A DNA stretch of 14,962 nucleotides from W11650 sp963545585 (GTDB lineage Bacteria > Bacillota > Clostridia > Lachnospirales > Vallitaleaceae): the NCBI GenBank assembly GCA_963545585.1, contig CAUUKX010000053.1, positions 1 to 14,962 on the forward strand. The letters are read 5' to 3'. The translations under genes were made by a program, and so were the position numbers. The notes beneath the pieces were generated by a model, which was not told the DNA's origin, did not search any database, and saw nothing but the letters and a program-made list of their open reading frames with translations. Positions 13,704 through 14,962 of the stretch are shown here, in pieces (within the stretch, counting starts at the first letter, position 1; each line of letters begins with the position of its first letter).

Positions 13704-14450
13704 ATGAAAGCAGAAAAGCAGAAAAAAACGGTCGGTGTGGTCTTGGCCGAAGCGGCGCATGGCGAAAACGGGAAAAGGCTGACGCTCTTTACCAAAGAGC
13801 TGGGGCGGGTAACAGCCTTTGCCAGCGGAGCAAAAAAAGCCAAATCACCGCTGCTGGCCGGGACGCAGTTGTTTGTTTTTGGTAATTATGAACTTTATCG
13901 GGGGAAAGAAGCGTATACCTTAACCGGTGCAGACATCATTGAGAGTTTTTATGGCTTGCGCTCTGATTTGGAATTAATGGCCTATGCGGCGTATTTGTCG
14001 GAGCTGAGTTTAGCATTTTTACAGGACGGAATTGTCGGTGAGGAATTGCTTCGGCTCATTTATATCGGTTTTGAGGAATTGGTGAAAGGCGAAATCAAAC
14101 CGGCGCAGATTAAAGCGGTTTTTGCCTTAAAGCTTCTGGCTTTGGCTGGCTATACGCCGGAGCTGGATGGATGCGTCCGCTGCGGCTGCAAAGAGGAATT
14201 GCCTTTCTTTTCGGCAGCCGACGGCGGAACGGTTTGTCCGGCCTGCGGGGTGGGGGCAGATGATCTGCTGCCAGCGCCGGTTCGGCAGGCTATGACCTAT
14301 GTTTTGACAATACCAGCGGAAAAGCTGTTTCGATTCCGGCTGAAACCGGAATATGAACCGGCGTTTTTTTCTTTAATGAAAAAATATACAGACTATTATT
14401 TGGATTATCCTTTGAAATCCGAGCGCTTTTTGCAGGAACTCGGGATTTAA
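13704..14450 (+). CDS. recO: DNA repair protein RecO
   Basis: The 248-aa protein is a RecO, which anneals single strands and helps RecR load RecA onto SSB-coated DNA in the RecFOR pathway. The N-terminal OB-fold holds ENGKRLTLFTKELGRVTAFA (residues 21-40) and GAKKAKSP. The central part is helical. The zinc-finger cysteines are C157, C160, C178 and C181 (CVRC and CPAC), as in many Bacillota RecO. Length is normal. It lies only 5 bases after trpS with no recognisable ribosome binding site of its own, so translation probably depends on coupling with trpS and transcription on the same T-box promoter. That would place recO under tRNA-Trp control unless it has an internal promoter. Confidence 0.93.
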   Translation: MKAEKQKKTVGVVLAEAAHGENGKRLTLFTKELGRVTAFASGAKKAKSPLLAGTQLFVFGNYELYRGKEAYTLTGADIIESFYGLRSDLELMAYAAYLSELSLAFLQDGIVGEELLRLIYIGFEELVKGEIKPAQIKAVFALKLLALAGYTPELDGCVRCGCKEELPFFSAADGGTVCPACGVGADDLLPAPVRQAMTYVLTIPAEKLFRFRLKPEYEPAFFSLMKKYTDYYLDYPLKSERFLQELGI

Positions 14451-14563
14451 GTCGGGGGTGCTATCCGTTTGAAAGCAGCGTAGAATCTCCGCTTCTAAGC
14501 AGGTAGTGAGAAAGTGGTCGTATTATCAGGCGGCAAAATAAAAGTTTGGAAGGAAGCAGCAAT

Positions 14564-14962
14564 ATGGAAATTAAAGGCAAGCCGAAACTGAAAAATGTAT
14601 TAGTATACATGGTTGTATTTTTATGCATTTTAGGGGCGGCTTTTTTCTTGTTTTTCAGCAGTCAGGAAGTCCGGCGGCTATTTTGGGAGTCAGAGCAGCC
14701 GGCAGCAGATAATGGGGCTGAACCAAGTTTATCACAGGCGGAACGGGAGTTTATCGAGAAAAACCAAACGGAAATCGAAGCCCTGCGTCAGACGGTTGCT
14801 AAGATAGAAGAAACTTTGCCGGATTTGGGTGTAACCAGCCGTGAGTTTAACGAGGGACTTTTGCCGTTGATTGAGTTGCTGCAAGGTCTGGGTGCGGAAC
14901 TGCGGCCGGAGGACTGGCCGCAGTTTCAGACTCAATTTGCATATCAATATGATAAACTGAAT
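14564..14962 (+). CDS. Membrane-anchored coiled-coil protein, partial (runs off the window)
   Basis: An open frame begins at ATG 14564, preceded by GGAAGGAAG (about 14548-14556), and continues 133 codons to the window edge without a stop. The N-terminus is short and basic (MEIKGKPKLKN), followed by one hydrophobic segment of about 20 residues (VLVYMVVFLCILGAAFFLFF, 12-31), an acidic linker, then Glu/Gln-rich helices with a coiled-coil look (about 57-85, EREFIEKNQTEIEALRQTVA). This predicts a single-pass protein with an extracytoplasmic C-terminal part. I do not recognise the family. It follows recO by 113 bases with nothing identifiable between them, and could be in the same transcript. Confidence 0.75.
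   Translation, partial: MEIKGKPKLKNVLVYMVVFLCILGAAFFLFFSSQEVRRLFWESEQPAADNGAEPSLSQAEREFIEKNQTEIEALRQTVAKIEETLPDLGVTSREFNEGLLPLIELLQGLGAELRPEDWPQFQTQFAYQYDKLN

Noticed and set aside
1..14962. CRISPR array, tRNA or rRNA genes
   Set aside because: No regularly spaced repeats and no tRNA-like cloverleaf with a CCA-adjacent acceptor or rRNA signature was seen; the only cloverleaf-like fold is the transposon-like element.

Overview
The window looks like a chromosomal segment of a Gram-positive anaerobe of the Bacillota, most likely the Clostridia. Three things point there: AGGAG-type ribosome binding sites in front of most genes, a tRNA-Trp-sensing T-box leader in front of trpS, and a RecO with two CxxC pairs. 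Species cannot be read from the sequence. No rRNA, tRNA or CRISPR array is visible.

Layout. (1) Bases 1-126 hold the tail of a repeat element and a strong terminator for an off-window gene. (2) Bases 447-9749 form one tightly packed plus-strand biosynthetic cluster: a LuxE-type acyl-protein synthetase, a small ORF with a 12-G tract, a GNAT-like protein, a split transketolase pair, a FabZ-like hotdog dehydratase, a FabG-like SDR reductase, a second split transketolase pair, a radical SAM enzyme, an acyl carrier protein and an MBL-fold hydrolase. (3) Bases 9749-9901 are a 153-bp MITE-like element with perfect 15-bp terminal inverted repeats and several internal hairpins. Its terminal 13-mer recurs at bases 40-52, so copies appear to bracket the cluster. 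(4) Bases 9922-12169 are a Type II restriction-modification module: a beta-type SPPY DNA methyltransferase fused to a degenerate staphylococcal-nuclease-like domain, a convergent MjaI-family endonuclease and an XRE regulator. (5) Bases 12294-14962 are core genes: a promoter and T-box leader, trpS, recO, and the start of a membrane-anchored coiled-coil protein.

How the genes may work together. The cluster supplies an acid-activating enzyme (LuxE-like), a dedicated carrier (ACP), two thiamine-diphosphate C2-transfer enzymes (split transketolases), a ketoreductase/dehydratase pair, a radical SAM enzyme and an MBL hydrolase that could release product from the carrier. This suggests thiotemplated assembly of a small acyl or glycolyl-derived metabolite, or of an acyl decoration for a surface glycan. 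Each transketolase C-half lacks the arginine that in canonical transketolases binds the acceptor phosphate, which fits an unusual acceptor. The product is unknown, and this cluster is the best candidate for an undescribed system. The restriction-modification module looks independent and recently placed between the cluster and the housekeeping genes.
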